Source: Doris montereyensis (lineage: Eukaryota; Mollusca; Gastropoda; Nudibranchia; Dorididae). Taken from it: 64,000 bases of DNA. Below, piece by piece: positions 43,805 through 54,115 of the stretch. The notes under the pieces were generated by a model, which saw only the letters and a program-made list of their open reading frames with translations, was not told the origin of the DNA and did no database searches. Every line of letters begins with the position of its first letter. Position 1 is the stretch's first letter. The position numbers and the translations under genes are program-made. The stretch is taken from contig JAXRKP010000178.1 in assembly GCA_037039925.1 (NCBI GenBank), forward strand, positions 287,001 to 351,000, given 5' to 3'.

Positions 43805-43997
43805 GGGAATTTGTTTGACCTAGGGATGAAGAGACCTCAAGAACAGCAAATCATCATCATCATTTGTTTCTTTTTGGCTCCTCTCAGTAAGCAATGTGAT
43901 TTTTGTTCGACACCTACACAATAGAGTGTGTCACATTACTCGCGTGGTCTCGCGCGGTTCCAAGCGCGCGGGAGATTTCTCGAAACCCGCCGCCACT

Positions 43998-45115
43998 GTA
44001 AACTCACTGCCAAGCGACCCAAATATGCTGCATCCACTGAGGAAGAAGCTGCGACTGATGATCTGCAAAATGTCCGGCAATACTACAAAAAACCAAGGAT
44101 TTTCGGACACTATTACCAACATTATCATGTCATCGTGGAGAGACAAAACCAAAAAGTTTATAGAAGTACACATCCAAACGTATGCAATTTCAATCACATT
44201 TCAATCAAATGGTTGTTCAATGTGGATGCAATTTCAATCAATGTGGATACAATTTCAATCAATGTGGATACAATTTCAATCAATGTGGATACAATTTCAA
44301 TCAATGTGGATACAATTTTCACCGCCTTTAGCGGCGCCTTTAAACTTTTTAGAAGAACTTCACGCTTCAGGAGTATCTTTTTCAGTTTTATGCACAGCAC
44401 GATCAGCATTATCATGCATTTTAAAACTGAATGATTTAGGGGATCATTTGGTAATATAGAATAAGTTAAAAGGTTAATGAAAGGAGCTTTTGAATGTAAA
44501 CCTGCTCTACCGATGAAATCTAGAATGGAAGCATGGGATCCTCATAAAGTAATTGATTTGTTAGAATCTTGGTCTCCGCATGATTCACTAACACTGAAAG
44601 AACTGACATTAAAACTTACAATGTTTATAGTTCTATTGTCTGAACAAATGTGTCAGACAATTCATTTGCTAGATATCGATTACATGTCCATTGAGGATGA
44701 AAAATGCCTATTCTTTGTGAAGTAACCTATCAAACACTCTAGAAATGGTAAACACCAACTTCCTATACAATTTATGTCGTTTACTGACAATACATGTCTA
44801 TGTATAATCGATATAATCAAAGCATACTTGAAAAGTACAAGAGAGTATCGAGAAAGGAATGTTTCTCAGTTATTGAGAAGTTATCAAAAACCGTATAAAC
44901 CAGTAAGCAAAGACACCATTAGTCGTTGGTTGAAAACAGTGTAAAGATTAACAGGCATTGATATAACTATATTTACTGTGCACAGAACTAGATCTGCATC
45001 AATATCTAAGGCTATGGGTTCAGGTGTTCCTATAAACACTATCCTATCACAGCATGTTGGAGTAAACAGAGCACCTTCACCAAGTTCTATAAGAGGGAAA
45101 TAAATATAAACTTTG
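43998..45115 (+). pseudogene. DIRS tyrosine recombinase, degraded
   Basis: NSLPSDPNMLHPLRKKLRLM, a GFSDTITNIIMSSWRDKTKK core-binding start, then a linker containing five 21-bp repeats. PPLAAPLNFLEELHASGVSF and DPHKVIDLLESWSPHDSLTL, LTMFIVLLSEQMCQTIHLLD follow, and later TVHRTRSASISKAMGSGVPI with NTILSQHVG. The HxxR box (VHRTR) is visible. The position of the first catalytic Arg reads QMCQ, so that residue seems lost. The final Tyr segment is out of frame near 45090. Several stops between 44455 and 44950. Confidence 0.78.
44218..44322 (+). repeat. 21-bp tandem repeat, 5 copies, in frame with recombinase
   Basis: Unit caatgtggatacaatttcaa(t), 21 bp and so seven codons, repeated nearly perfectly. 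It lies between the core-binding and catalytic parts of the DIRS recombinase reading frame. Because the unit is a multiple of three it does not alter phase. Confidence 0.93.
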
Positions 45116-45135
45116 GACAATCCGTTTTGCATTCT

Positions 45136-45446
45136 TATGCTAGTACTTGTAGTAAATGAAATGTCATATTTTTCTACATTATCATAATACACAGGGATGT
45201 ATTATAAAGTGCTGATTTTTCTTTTCTTTTTAAAACATGTATGACCAAAAAGGTCTTGATTATTATTATCTATACTCCATTGTGTTACCATGGAAACAAT
45301 TATTGTTGAAATTTTATGTTCAATAAAGTTATTGTTGAAAATATAGGATTCATGGAATTAGTTGGACATCATTTTTTAGTCATGGATTTTGGTCACAGTT
45401 GTGGCACTAAAACCTCATCCTGCAGTGAACTGTCGTCAGGTAGTTA
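45136..45446. other. DIRS 3' flank
   Basis: AT-rich and probably the DIRS 3' noncoding end. A CAATAAAG polyadenylation-like word occurs near 45330. Confidence 0.35.
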
Positions 45447-45798
45447 AAATTATAAAAACAATCGAGCCTTACCTATAAGGTGAAGATTGTTTGTAATTTT
45501 GGCGTCTGGCGTCAGGAACGGAGTGGTAGGATGCCCAAGTGCCCAAACCCTCCCTTTTTTATTTCTTTTTTTTGTGTAATAATCAAATATAATACTTATG
45601 GTAATATGTAGGCGATATCTTACGATAGTAATATTACAACAAAATTATATTATAATAATCACAACTGTGACTAACTAAAGTGTGACTTGTGACATGCCGT
45701 GCATCACTCATCCTGCCACTCCGTTCCTGACGCCAGACGCCAAAATTACAAACAAATCTTCACATTACAGGTAAGGCTCGATTGTTTTTATAAATATC
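45447..45798. mobile_element. ~350-bp palindromic element (inverted arms of ~85 bp)
   Basis: Left arm 45447-45533 (ACAATCGAGCCTTACCT, then GTAATTTTGGCGTCTGGCGT, then CAGGAACGGAGTGG) is the near-perfect reverse complement of 45713-45798. The loop of about 180 bp is AT-rich with no ORF. A hairpin MITE-like element. Its arms are far better preserved than the LINE sequence next to it. Confidence 0.82.
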
Positions 45799-45809
45799 TA
45801 AGAAGAGCT

Positions 45810-46190
45810 GTATTAGTAGCAGGAAAACTAAAAGAGACAAAATCAGAAATAAAACAAAAAGAGATCAAACCAAAGCAGATGGCATAACAACTAAGATAGA
45901 AACAAATCATTTGAGATGGTTTGGGCATGTAAACAGAATGAATGACAATAGAAAAGCTAAATCAGTATACAGTGCTAAAGCCCGAGGTAAAAGACCAAAA
46001 GGTAAACCTCAGAGAAAATGGGAAGAAGATAATTATAAAAGAGGCATTGAAGCATAACAATTTAACTTTTTTGGAAGGAAACAGAAAATGCCAGGACAGG
46101 GCATCCTCGAGAAAGATCATCTCGGGCATATGAACTCATACGTCGAAAGGTAGAATTAGAATGGAAACTGATAAAGAAAGAAAGAAATAT
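45810..46190 (+). pseudogene. LINE 3' end fragment
   Basis: LRWFGHVNRMNDNRKAKSVY, then SAKARGKRPKGKPQRKWEED and NNLTFLEGNRKCQDRA: the C-terminal tail of a non-LTR retrotransposon. It is the same family as the inverted copy at 38425-38915. Confidence 0.75.
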
Positions 46191-46849
46191 TATTACATAG
46201 CCCAAAACTAAAAATAACCAAAAAAAGCAAAATATATAGGAGTTACAATAGGCACTATATTGCAATGGAAAGAAAAAACCCAGATCTACAGCACTATGCA
46301 GAAAAGCAAATGGCCGTTTGGCCTTTCTTAGAAGAGAACATATACATTGAAATATCCTCAAAATGTAAAAAAGAGCACTTGCTTCAAGGCTTAAGTAAAA
46401 CCAGTCTTAGATTTGGGTAGCTGTGTTTGGGACACCAACATACCTACATACAATGAATTGAGAAAGTACAAAAGAATGCAGCCTGCTTTGTAACTAACAA
46501 TTACATGTATACAAACACTAGATGAAATACCAAAACCAACACGAACCAATTGCAATGGATACCTGTAGAAGAACATAGAGCTAAACATAAAATCAGTATT
46601 TTCTGTAAAGCTATAAATGGGCAACTGTTTGTTCCATTAAATCAGCTTAAACTTAACTCAAAAACAACCAGATCAGGCTGTCAAATATACATGGTTCCAT
46701 CATTAAACATTGATTGTCACCTGTACTCATTTTACCCTAGTACAGTAAGGCTGTGGAAAGGACTGTCAACAGAGGTAAAACTCAGCAATAGTACTGAAGA
46801 TTTTAAAAACAGAATTAAACACGTCACTTTAAAGCCAAAATTCGATTAG
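46190..46849 (+). pseudogene. LINE reverse transcriptase C-terminal region (CR1/Jockey type)
   Basis: EKVQKNAACFVTNNYMYTNT, LQWIPVEEHRAKHKISIFCK, AINGQLFVPLNQL, then FYPSTVRLWKGLSTEVKLSN and STEDFKNRIK before the stop at 46849. The pattern FYP-T-R-WN-LP near the end is typical of CR1/Jockey-like ORF2. Frameshifted near 46420 and 46540. A different family from the fragment just upstream. Confidence 0.8.
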
Positions 46850-48970
46850 TGTTTTAGGTTCAATCAAAACATGCGTGCTGACAGTAATACTCAAGAATTG
46901 AGATCGTCAGTTATTACGTCTTCTCCGCCCGCTTCTCATTCTCTCCCCTTTCCTTTTCTGTTTCATTACATTTATCTGGTCTCTCTCTGACCCTTTACGT
47001 ATTTATGTGATAATTTCGTGCGATAATTTCACAGATTCAAAGTACACACTGCCACCCAGTACACACAGTGTGATCCACTCGCCCGGAAGACGAGTGTAAC
47101 CCCTCATTCAGATGATTTGTTACACACTACCAATCAGAAACTAACTGGACTTTTGTTATCGTTAAGGACAAGAATCAAATTGATGTTTTTGGGGCTTGAA
47201 ATCAATTCACCGACTTTTGAGAACAACCGCTCGGCGGCGTTGAGAAGGAACAGACGTGGCAGGAATGCAACGATTCCTTTCAGCTATCGATATTTCGATA
47301 TGAAATTACAATCCAACGCTGATGCCACGCAGATCCGTGTAGAGGTGACCCATAGGTGACCACTCTCCCTACCACTGCCGATACATGTAGCACACCTGTC
47401 GATACGTATAGGGTTCCCGCTCCTTGCCCTGCCACCGCTGATAAGTGATACTATACTATGCGTGTCATTTCACGACTTATTCTTGCCACTGCCAGCAAAT
47501 TGCTAAGGTTGTTAGAGAATTTGAGAATTGAAAACAGACTTCACAAAATACGAAATTACATTTTATGACTATGAGTATGAATCAAAATGTAAAACTACAG
47601 GGGCGTTTAGCTCGTTTCAGGTATTCCTGAGATTGGCCGTGGTAACAGTAACACTTTCGCATCACCGCATTTCCTCAATGCAAAATCCTATAATAATACT
47701 TTTGCATAGAATATGAGACTGTACATCAATCTAACTCAGTTCAAACAAAGAAAATAGATACTATATTAATCTTGTCAAGCGCCAGTCAATAAGTTATAAA
47801 AATAGGAACACGTAGAATGTTATGCACTACTACGACTACTCTATTATTTCTAGTTATTGTGTTATTGTCATTACTGGTGGTCCTCCTGTTCCTTTCTTTT
47901 TTTATTATCATAATCATCACCACAAACGTTGGCATTTTTATTTACAGTATTAGAATGATTATTAACAAGATTATAAATGATAGCAGTTGTTGTATTGCTT
48001 TTGTAATAACATTATTATTTATGAACAATGATGTGGGGTACTCACTGTCCTCATATTTTACTATAATTAAATAAGGGCTTCAGACTCCACACAAAAGAGT
48101 TAACACCGATGTTTCTGAAACAAGGGTAGATAATTTTGCGCGCTAAACGCCCCATTATGATTAATAAGTACTGAATGAAATTTGACCCAGCACGTAGGCC
48201 TATATTCTTCTCTAGTTAGTAGTAGTAGGGTGGTACCAAAGACCGTATATTATTTCGGCCGGCGGGGAAATTTGGCCGATCTCTTATCCGGTCTGGGGAA
48301 AATATTTACACTGTTACGACGCCTAATTCCTGCCACTCAACTGGAACTAATCAATAACCGTGTCTAACCCGTCACGCTCTTGCCAGTAGGACGCCAAGCC
48401 TGATGTCGCTCTTCATTCGGCTGACATCTCTAGCAGAAAAAAGGAAAAGCTTTGGGTAGCCCTCTCTAATTCTCATTAAAATAATAAAGCCTTAAATGCC
48501 ATTGTACTATAGCAGTAATGCAACACAACGTTACGGAACAATTGTTTATAAGTGTGTTAAAAGTCCATTTGTTCTTTTCAAGTTCTTTTGATTTCTTACT
48601 CTTTTGTTTATTTTATTGGAAGAACTTTCGCGGGAAATTAAACCACATATCGGTTTGGTATTTTTTTACCTTGTGGGTTGATTATGTTTCATTCACCTGT
48701 TGCTTGTTTATTGAGAATATTTATTTATTCGAATGCTTTACATAGTTATTCTTTATTTGTGTTTTTGTTTCTTTATCCCCTCATTTTCTTCATTGTATAA
48801 AGAGATACCACTGTGTCTCATGTTTTGTTGTGAAAATGACGGTTAGAAGACGGGCAGACAAACCAGGCATGCATGCCAAGAAGGAAAGAGAATAGAAAGG
48901 GAGAAACCGTTTCTGAGACAGACGAGAATAGAAGCACAGGAAGTTTAAAGACTGAGAAAGTGGAAGGGTG
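46850..48970. other. Intergenic, no gene recognised
   Basis: Unique-looking sequence. Open frames such as 47117-47359 have no recognisable motif. Around 47380-47500, short related phrases (cactgccgatacatgtagca, cctgccaccgctgataagtg) recur, hinting at an old tandem repeat. Confidence 0.4.
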
Positions 48971-48974
48971 TACG

Positions 48975-48994
48975 AAGAAAGAGAAAGAGAGAGA

Positions 48995-49078
<84 letters not shown>

Positions 49079-49081
49079 GAC

Positions 49082-49122
<41 letters not shown>

Positions 49123-49180
49123 GACAGAGACAGACAGAGACAGACACTACAAACAGTAGACAGACAGAGACTGAGAGAGA
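48975..49180. repeat. (GA)n followed by (GACA)n microsatellite
   Basis: GA repeat to about 49070, then GACA/GAGACA units to about 49145, ending in a GA remnant. Highly charged reading frames across it are artefacts. Confidence 0.95.
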
Positions 49181-52100
49181 GAGGGGGGTATACTTTTGTT
49201 TTAGTTTCACATTTTACATGGTTTCAAATGAATCATGGGTTCTACTTAAGCGCACAGTCTGTTGTACATTTTTGCCCCCTCTGATCTTTGTGGATAACAA
49301 AGAATATTCAATGAAATCCAATTGCATTTATTCAAGCCATTATTTGATTTTGAGAACACCATGTTGAATGTGTTGAAATTTCGAGTTGGATACATGTTTT
49401 CCATTGTTTGTCCTTTTTGTGTGGGCTAAAATTTTCCTTTTTATTCACATTTTTACGTTGATGTTATCAGTCTATCAAAATGTTATTTAAAGGGAAATTC
49501 CTTAAAAATTGGCCTTAGAATGCTATAATTTTGCATGTAACATACTTTCCTAATGGTGTGCGCAAATCTGCCTTCAAATAATGTTTTTTCAAATGGTTGG
49601 CATGTCAACGGCGTTAATCTTGAATTTTATTATGATTTTTCAAATCCCTAAGGATCAGAAAGCAGCGGTTTTATTGAAGTAATGTTTGCAAGACATATAG
49701 TTCCCATCATCATAAATATAGAGATCTAGTATAATTTGATTTTTTTGTTGGTATCGTGAATAGTTTGTGAACAACGTTTTTTTGTGTGAAATAGATAGTA
49801 CCGGTAATATGAAAAAGGCAAATGTGTCACTTTTCAGATGCATTTATTATGTCTACAACTTGTTCAAATTTCATGCAAATATATTGATAACTTTCTGACT
49901 TTTAGCGAAGAAAGTGACTGAAATTATCTTTTCTTGAGAAAAACGCCATTTTGCGAGAGAGAGAAAAAGTTTGAAAAACTGAAAAAAAAACTAATTTACT
50001 GACAGTACTGATACATCGACTCGCATACATATGTGTACAGGAAATGAAGAAAGAATGATTGATACCGATGTCACAGGGTAGTGTGTAGCAGGGATATTTG
50101 AAAAATCTGGAAATAAAACAGGCACGTTTGATAAAAAAAAAAAGAGTCTGAAAATCATTTGATGTTATTGTCATCCAATGCCTTTTCAAAGCATGAAAAC
50201 ATACGAATTTTCTGTTGTTGCCGGAAATTTCTTTCAGTGAAACGATGTATAAAAGGTTGATGTTTAAGAAAATGTCTAAAGGGGAAAATCGAATATGTTA
50301 ACACTTCCCATCCCCTCTTTAAGAAATAGATAATACATAAAAATATGAGAACACGACTTAAGAGAAAACAATGGAATAAAAACATTACATCCGAATTGTC
50401 CAAATAGACTGTCAAACGTTCACATATTTTACAACAAGCTTCTCTCACTCTACTTTCCACATATGCAGCTGTCCAATGATATTGAGGAAGGCAGGTGACT
50501 TGTACGGTTTGAGTTTCAACAACGATTTTTATTAATGATATATATTTAATTGTCCCATTGTCTCCTGTAAAGATAAGGAGATAACAAAAACAAGAACAAA
50601 AGCATGTCGTAAAGGATTACATCATGACACCAAAGTATTGAGTCAAATCAGCAAGATCTAACACGGGGTTGAGATCTAATCGCACATGAACAATAAAGGA
50701 ATGAACATGACCCCGCAAATTAAGGTCGATCATACAATATAGATTATATAGACTTTTTTATTCTGGTAATGAGCGACATGATAAAAGCACTCCTCTCAAA
50801 TAGTAAACATTAATAATATCAAAGGCCCAGGCACATGACCAGGGAAAATATGACAAGTACAGGTAAACAAAAATGAAGTTAAGGACTAGACTACTCCCGT
50901 CCTCTGAACAGAAGTAATTTCAACTATATCTAGGTCTAATCGACCTATTCATTCAAACTAAAAGCATTTAAGAATAAATCTAAAGGGACCAATAACATTT
51001 TGAAAACAAGGAGCTGAGGTAATAATATAAGACTCAAAAAACCTGAAAACAGTTCACATACACCAACATCTGTTAAAGCACCGGAAATGAGCTTCAGATA
51101 AGTTTACATTACAATGTCCTATTGCTAACTACTAATTCTGTGGTAAGCAATAAAACATGGGTAAGAATAATCCATCTAAAGGCTGAATGGTCAGTGAATA
51201 ATATTAATAACAAATAAATAAAATTCAAAAGTAGAATAAAAGGAATATTGAGGGGCTTTTCATGAAAGGGAAATACGTAGGGGAAAGGACTAATAATATG
51301 TAGGCTAGTTCAGAGTATTTAAAGGCAAATATACATGCCATCAAGGTGACTTTAACAATGAGGAAAGATAAATTTCAAAGAGACTATACTAATACTATGG
51401 TTGTGGTTGGGGAAGGTTGAGTAACAGTCATAGTGTCTTGACCAACATGAAAATGAATATAAAATGTTTTATTGTTGTGATACTCGCAACAAAATTGTTG
51501 TGAGTGATCCAGCTATAGTGATGAGTGTTTGCCCCTTCTACGATAAGTGCTTGTTTACAATAAACAATTGAATATACACTTATATGTGTTTCTTTAAGAT
51601 TCCAAAAACAATTTGAGTAGTTCAGACATTCATTTATACATTTATAGATAAATAGGCGGCCACATTAAATAGGGGGGGGTCAGCGACGTTTCTATGGAAA
51701 TACGTGTTACTTTGACCGATACTCTTATTCTGGCTCTCAAAAGTATAGTCTAAGTGGTCTACAACTGCAAGGCAGTGTCGGGGGGTGGGGTGGCAAAAAG
51801 GGAATATTAAACTGGGAGGCAGGGCCATATGTTTGCTGTTCACGAAATAGAAGGCAAAATAGATCAATGACCAAGGCTCTCGCGTTGGTGAGGTTATGGG
51901 AGGTTTAGTTTAATGAGTGAAGTTCACAGTAAATATAAATGGGGAATCAAGATATAAACTAATTTAAGTTTGTTTATTTTTACTTTAAAGCGACCTCTCA
52001 ATTTTGTTAAAAAGTGTCACTACTGATACAATGCAATTGCATGCCAACAAAATATTTGCAGGTAACAGAATGTGAATATGGTCAACTTACCCCTGGACAG

Positions 52101-52380
52101 TTCTCAACTACAAATCTCACAAGTCTGAAATCGTTACTTGACCCGGTGTATCAGATGTACACGGCAAAGAGAGGATGGGCAAGCAAATAAACAGGATATA
52201 AATAGTAGATCAGAAGGCCATGTGGGGGTGTTATAGTCAAAGCTGATTTGCTCAAAAAGACATTATATTCTTCGCTAGCAACAATTTCATGGCAACGAAA
52301 GTGGGGATAAAGTTCAAACTGACTGGCTTAAAAAAAACATAACATTCGTCACAAGCAACGGTTTCACGAGGAGGACTGGC
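49181..52380. other. Intergenic, no feature recognised
   Basis: About 3.2 kb of AT-rich sequence. No exon with convincing splice sites, RNA gene or element end is visible on either strand. A short near-duplication, attgttgtgatactcgcaac and aattgttgtgagtgat, occurs at 51471-51508. Confidence 0.4.
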
Positions 52381-52382
52381 GA

Positions 52383-52408
52383 GGGGGGGGGGGGGGGGGG
52401 GGGGGGGG
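52383..52408. repeat. Poly-G tract (26 nt)
   Basis: Uninterrupted run of 26 G. Together with the C32 run in the SAFB intron, it is one of two very long G/C homopolymers here. Confidence 0.9.
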
Positions 52409-53420
52409 TCCACAGCGATGGCAGCTCAAAATGATCAAAACATAAACAATAAAAGAGATGAGTGTAAGGGTGGGAGGCGCACACAGTGTAGGCGAACATA
52501 TGCAATCAAACGCACTCAATACAAACACTGGAAATTACTCACATCTCAGACATAACACCACAGTGTCACATGGCAGTGGGAGGTGGCTAGATTTCCCCAT
52601 AAGATGGTCGAATTTGCCCCAGAAGGTGGCCGAATTTCCCACACTGAGATAATGTCACAATTTATCTTTTAACATTTGCGAAATTACTGCTGGACATATT
52701 TTCGTGCGTGCTTTTGATTGGTATGATATGCTATTGAAGCTAGTTTTATTGCTTTTAGTCTGTCTAAAACACTCATAATGTTGACAGCTTCCCAATGCGC
52801 GGCTTTTGTGGCCGAAATAGTATCACTTTACCATAATCATATAATGCAGATTCTAGATATTTTGTTATCTGTTTAGCGTTTGCTTTCATCATTTCTCTCC
52901 TTGAGTTGCCTCAGAAATACAAAATGTAATACATGACAATGTACTTAAGTACTAGACTTACCTTAAGCAAATGGACGGGTCTGATCAATCTTCTTTCTAG
53001 ATCTCAACGACAAAAAACAAAGATGTTTGTTTTCTGACACAATTTTTGGGCTATCGCGCGATCCGCTTTACCATCATCATCTGAGTTAGTAAAAAACATA
53101 AAAAAAGAAATAATCTCTGTTTTTTGACGCATTCAATTTATTCTAACAGTATTTATTTTGTTTCTTGTTTAATAAACTTTCCTTTATTTTGAGATATTTA
53201 ACTAAAATCAAACCAAAGGGAATATAATGTAATAAAACCGTACAAAATCATGTTGCATCACGAGTTTGTTCTGTAACCTTACCACTCTTCAGCCTTTGAA
53301 GGAAATAGAATGGAAACAAACTCATGATTTCCGATTTCTATTGGAGAATCGACTACTCCTAAAGGTCTATCGAAGTTTAAAGTCAAACCTTCGAGGGTGA
53401 CAGACAACGAAGCAGAGTTA
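52409..53420. other. Intergenic, nothing recognised
   Basis: AT-rich. A triplet of similar phrases (ggtggctagatttcccc, gatggtcgaatttgcccc, ggtggccgaatttccc) at 52581-52640 is a short degenerate tandem repeat. Confidence 0.4.
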
Positions 53421-53421
53421 C

Positions 53422-53435
53422 TTATACTACTAGAT

Positions 53436-53490
<55 letters not shown>

Positions 53491-53493
53491 AGT

Positions 53494-53558
<65 letters not shown>

Positions 53559-53571
53559 TTACTACTACAAT

Positions 53572-53613
<42 letters not shown>

Positions 53614-53614
53614 A
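53422..53614. repeat. (CTA)n / (TAC)n microsatellite
   Basis: About 60 triplets with a few single-base interruptions. Poly-leucine and poly-valine reading frames are artefacts. Confidence 0.97.
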
Positions 53615-53639
53615 CTAGCAGTACATGAGCATGTTAAAA

Positions 53640-54115
53640 TGCCAACATAATTTAGTTGAACACAAAGCATGCCCTCCTCCATGATGCTGAATCTTGGAAA
53701 CAACAAGAAGCATCTACAGAAAGCTGGACATCTTCCAAAACAAGCGTCTGAGAAAGATCCTTCAGATATTTTGGCCAAATACTATATCATTGATATTATC
53801 AAACAACGACCTTCAAGAAATGACATCATTGGAGCTAATATTTGATTGTAAGAAAGAGAAGAGGGAAGTGGGCGGGTCACATCCTTATGATAAATGCTGA
53901 TGCCATTCCTAAAATAGCACTCAGATGGACCCATCAGGGAACAAGGAAGAGAGGTCGCCCGTTAGAAACCTGGGGGGGAGTCTCGAAAAAGGGATGACGA
54001 TCCAGGGATGGGTGTGGGAGAAGATGACAACATTGGCATTTGATCGAGATCAATGGCGATCCCATGTGTCCGCTTTAGGTGCTGTCCAAGCACCACGAGG
54101 ATAATATGAAGAAGA
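53640..54115 (+). pseudogene. LINE 3' end fragment (third family)
   Basis: RKILQIFWPNTIS in one frame, then across frameshifts IPKIALRWTHQGTRKRGRPL, ETWG, EKGMTIQGWVWEKM and DRDQWRSHVSALGAVQAPRG near the end. This matches the RW-P-G-R-RGRP-TW and QDR--WRS-V-AL tail typical of many non-LTR retrotransposons. Preceded by the TAC microsatellite. Confidence 0.75.

Larger units (their letters stand above)
42927..43997. mobile_element. PIF/Harbinger-type element nested in the DIRS element
   Basis: DIRS protein similarity stops at LQV (42926) and resumes at NSLPSDPNMLHPLRKKLRL (from about 43998). The intervening 1.07 kb carries a Harbinger-nuclease exon on the plus strand and a convergent minus-strand ORF. 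That is the two-gene layout of Harbinger elements. The ends TATAGTGGGGCAGGAGTCGG and, reverse-complemented, TACAGTGGCGGCGGGTTTCG are similar. TTA on the left and TAA on the right may be a decayed 3-bp target duplication. The element is GC-richer than its surroundings. Confidence 0.75.
41030..45135 (+). mobile_element. DIRS-type (tyrosine-recombinase) retroelement, interrupted by a Harbinger element
   Basis: Reverse transcriptase and RNase H at about 41050-42926 and a tyrosine-recombinase ORF at about 43998-45115, both on the plus strand. This is the order in DIRS retroelements, which use a recombinase instead of an integrase. A PIF/Harbinger insertion at about 42927-43997 splits the element between the two domains. 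The frames contain several stops and shifts, so the copy is inactive. No split direct or inverted terminal repeats of the DIRS type could be assigned. Confidence 0.82.

Noticed and set aside
44218..44322. CRISPR array
   Set aside because: Contiguous 21-bp units without spacers, inside a retroelement reading frame.
47117..47359. Small host gene
   Set aside because: Open for 80 codons, but no recognisable motif, splice context or neighbouring exon.
53422..53614. Poly-leucine/poly-valine proteins
   Set aside because: Frames of a TAC microsatellite.
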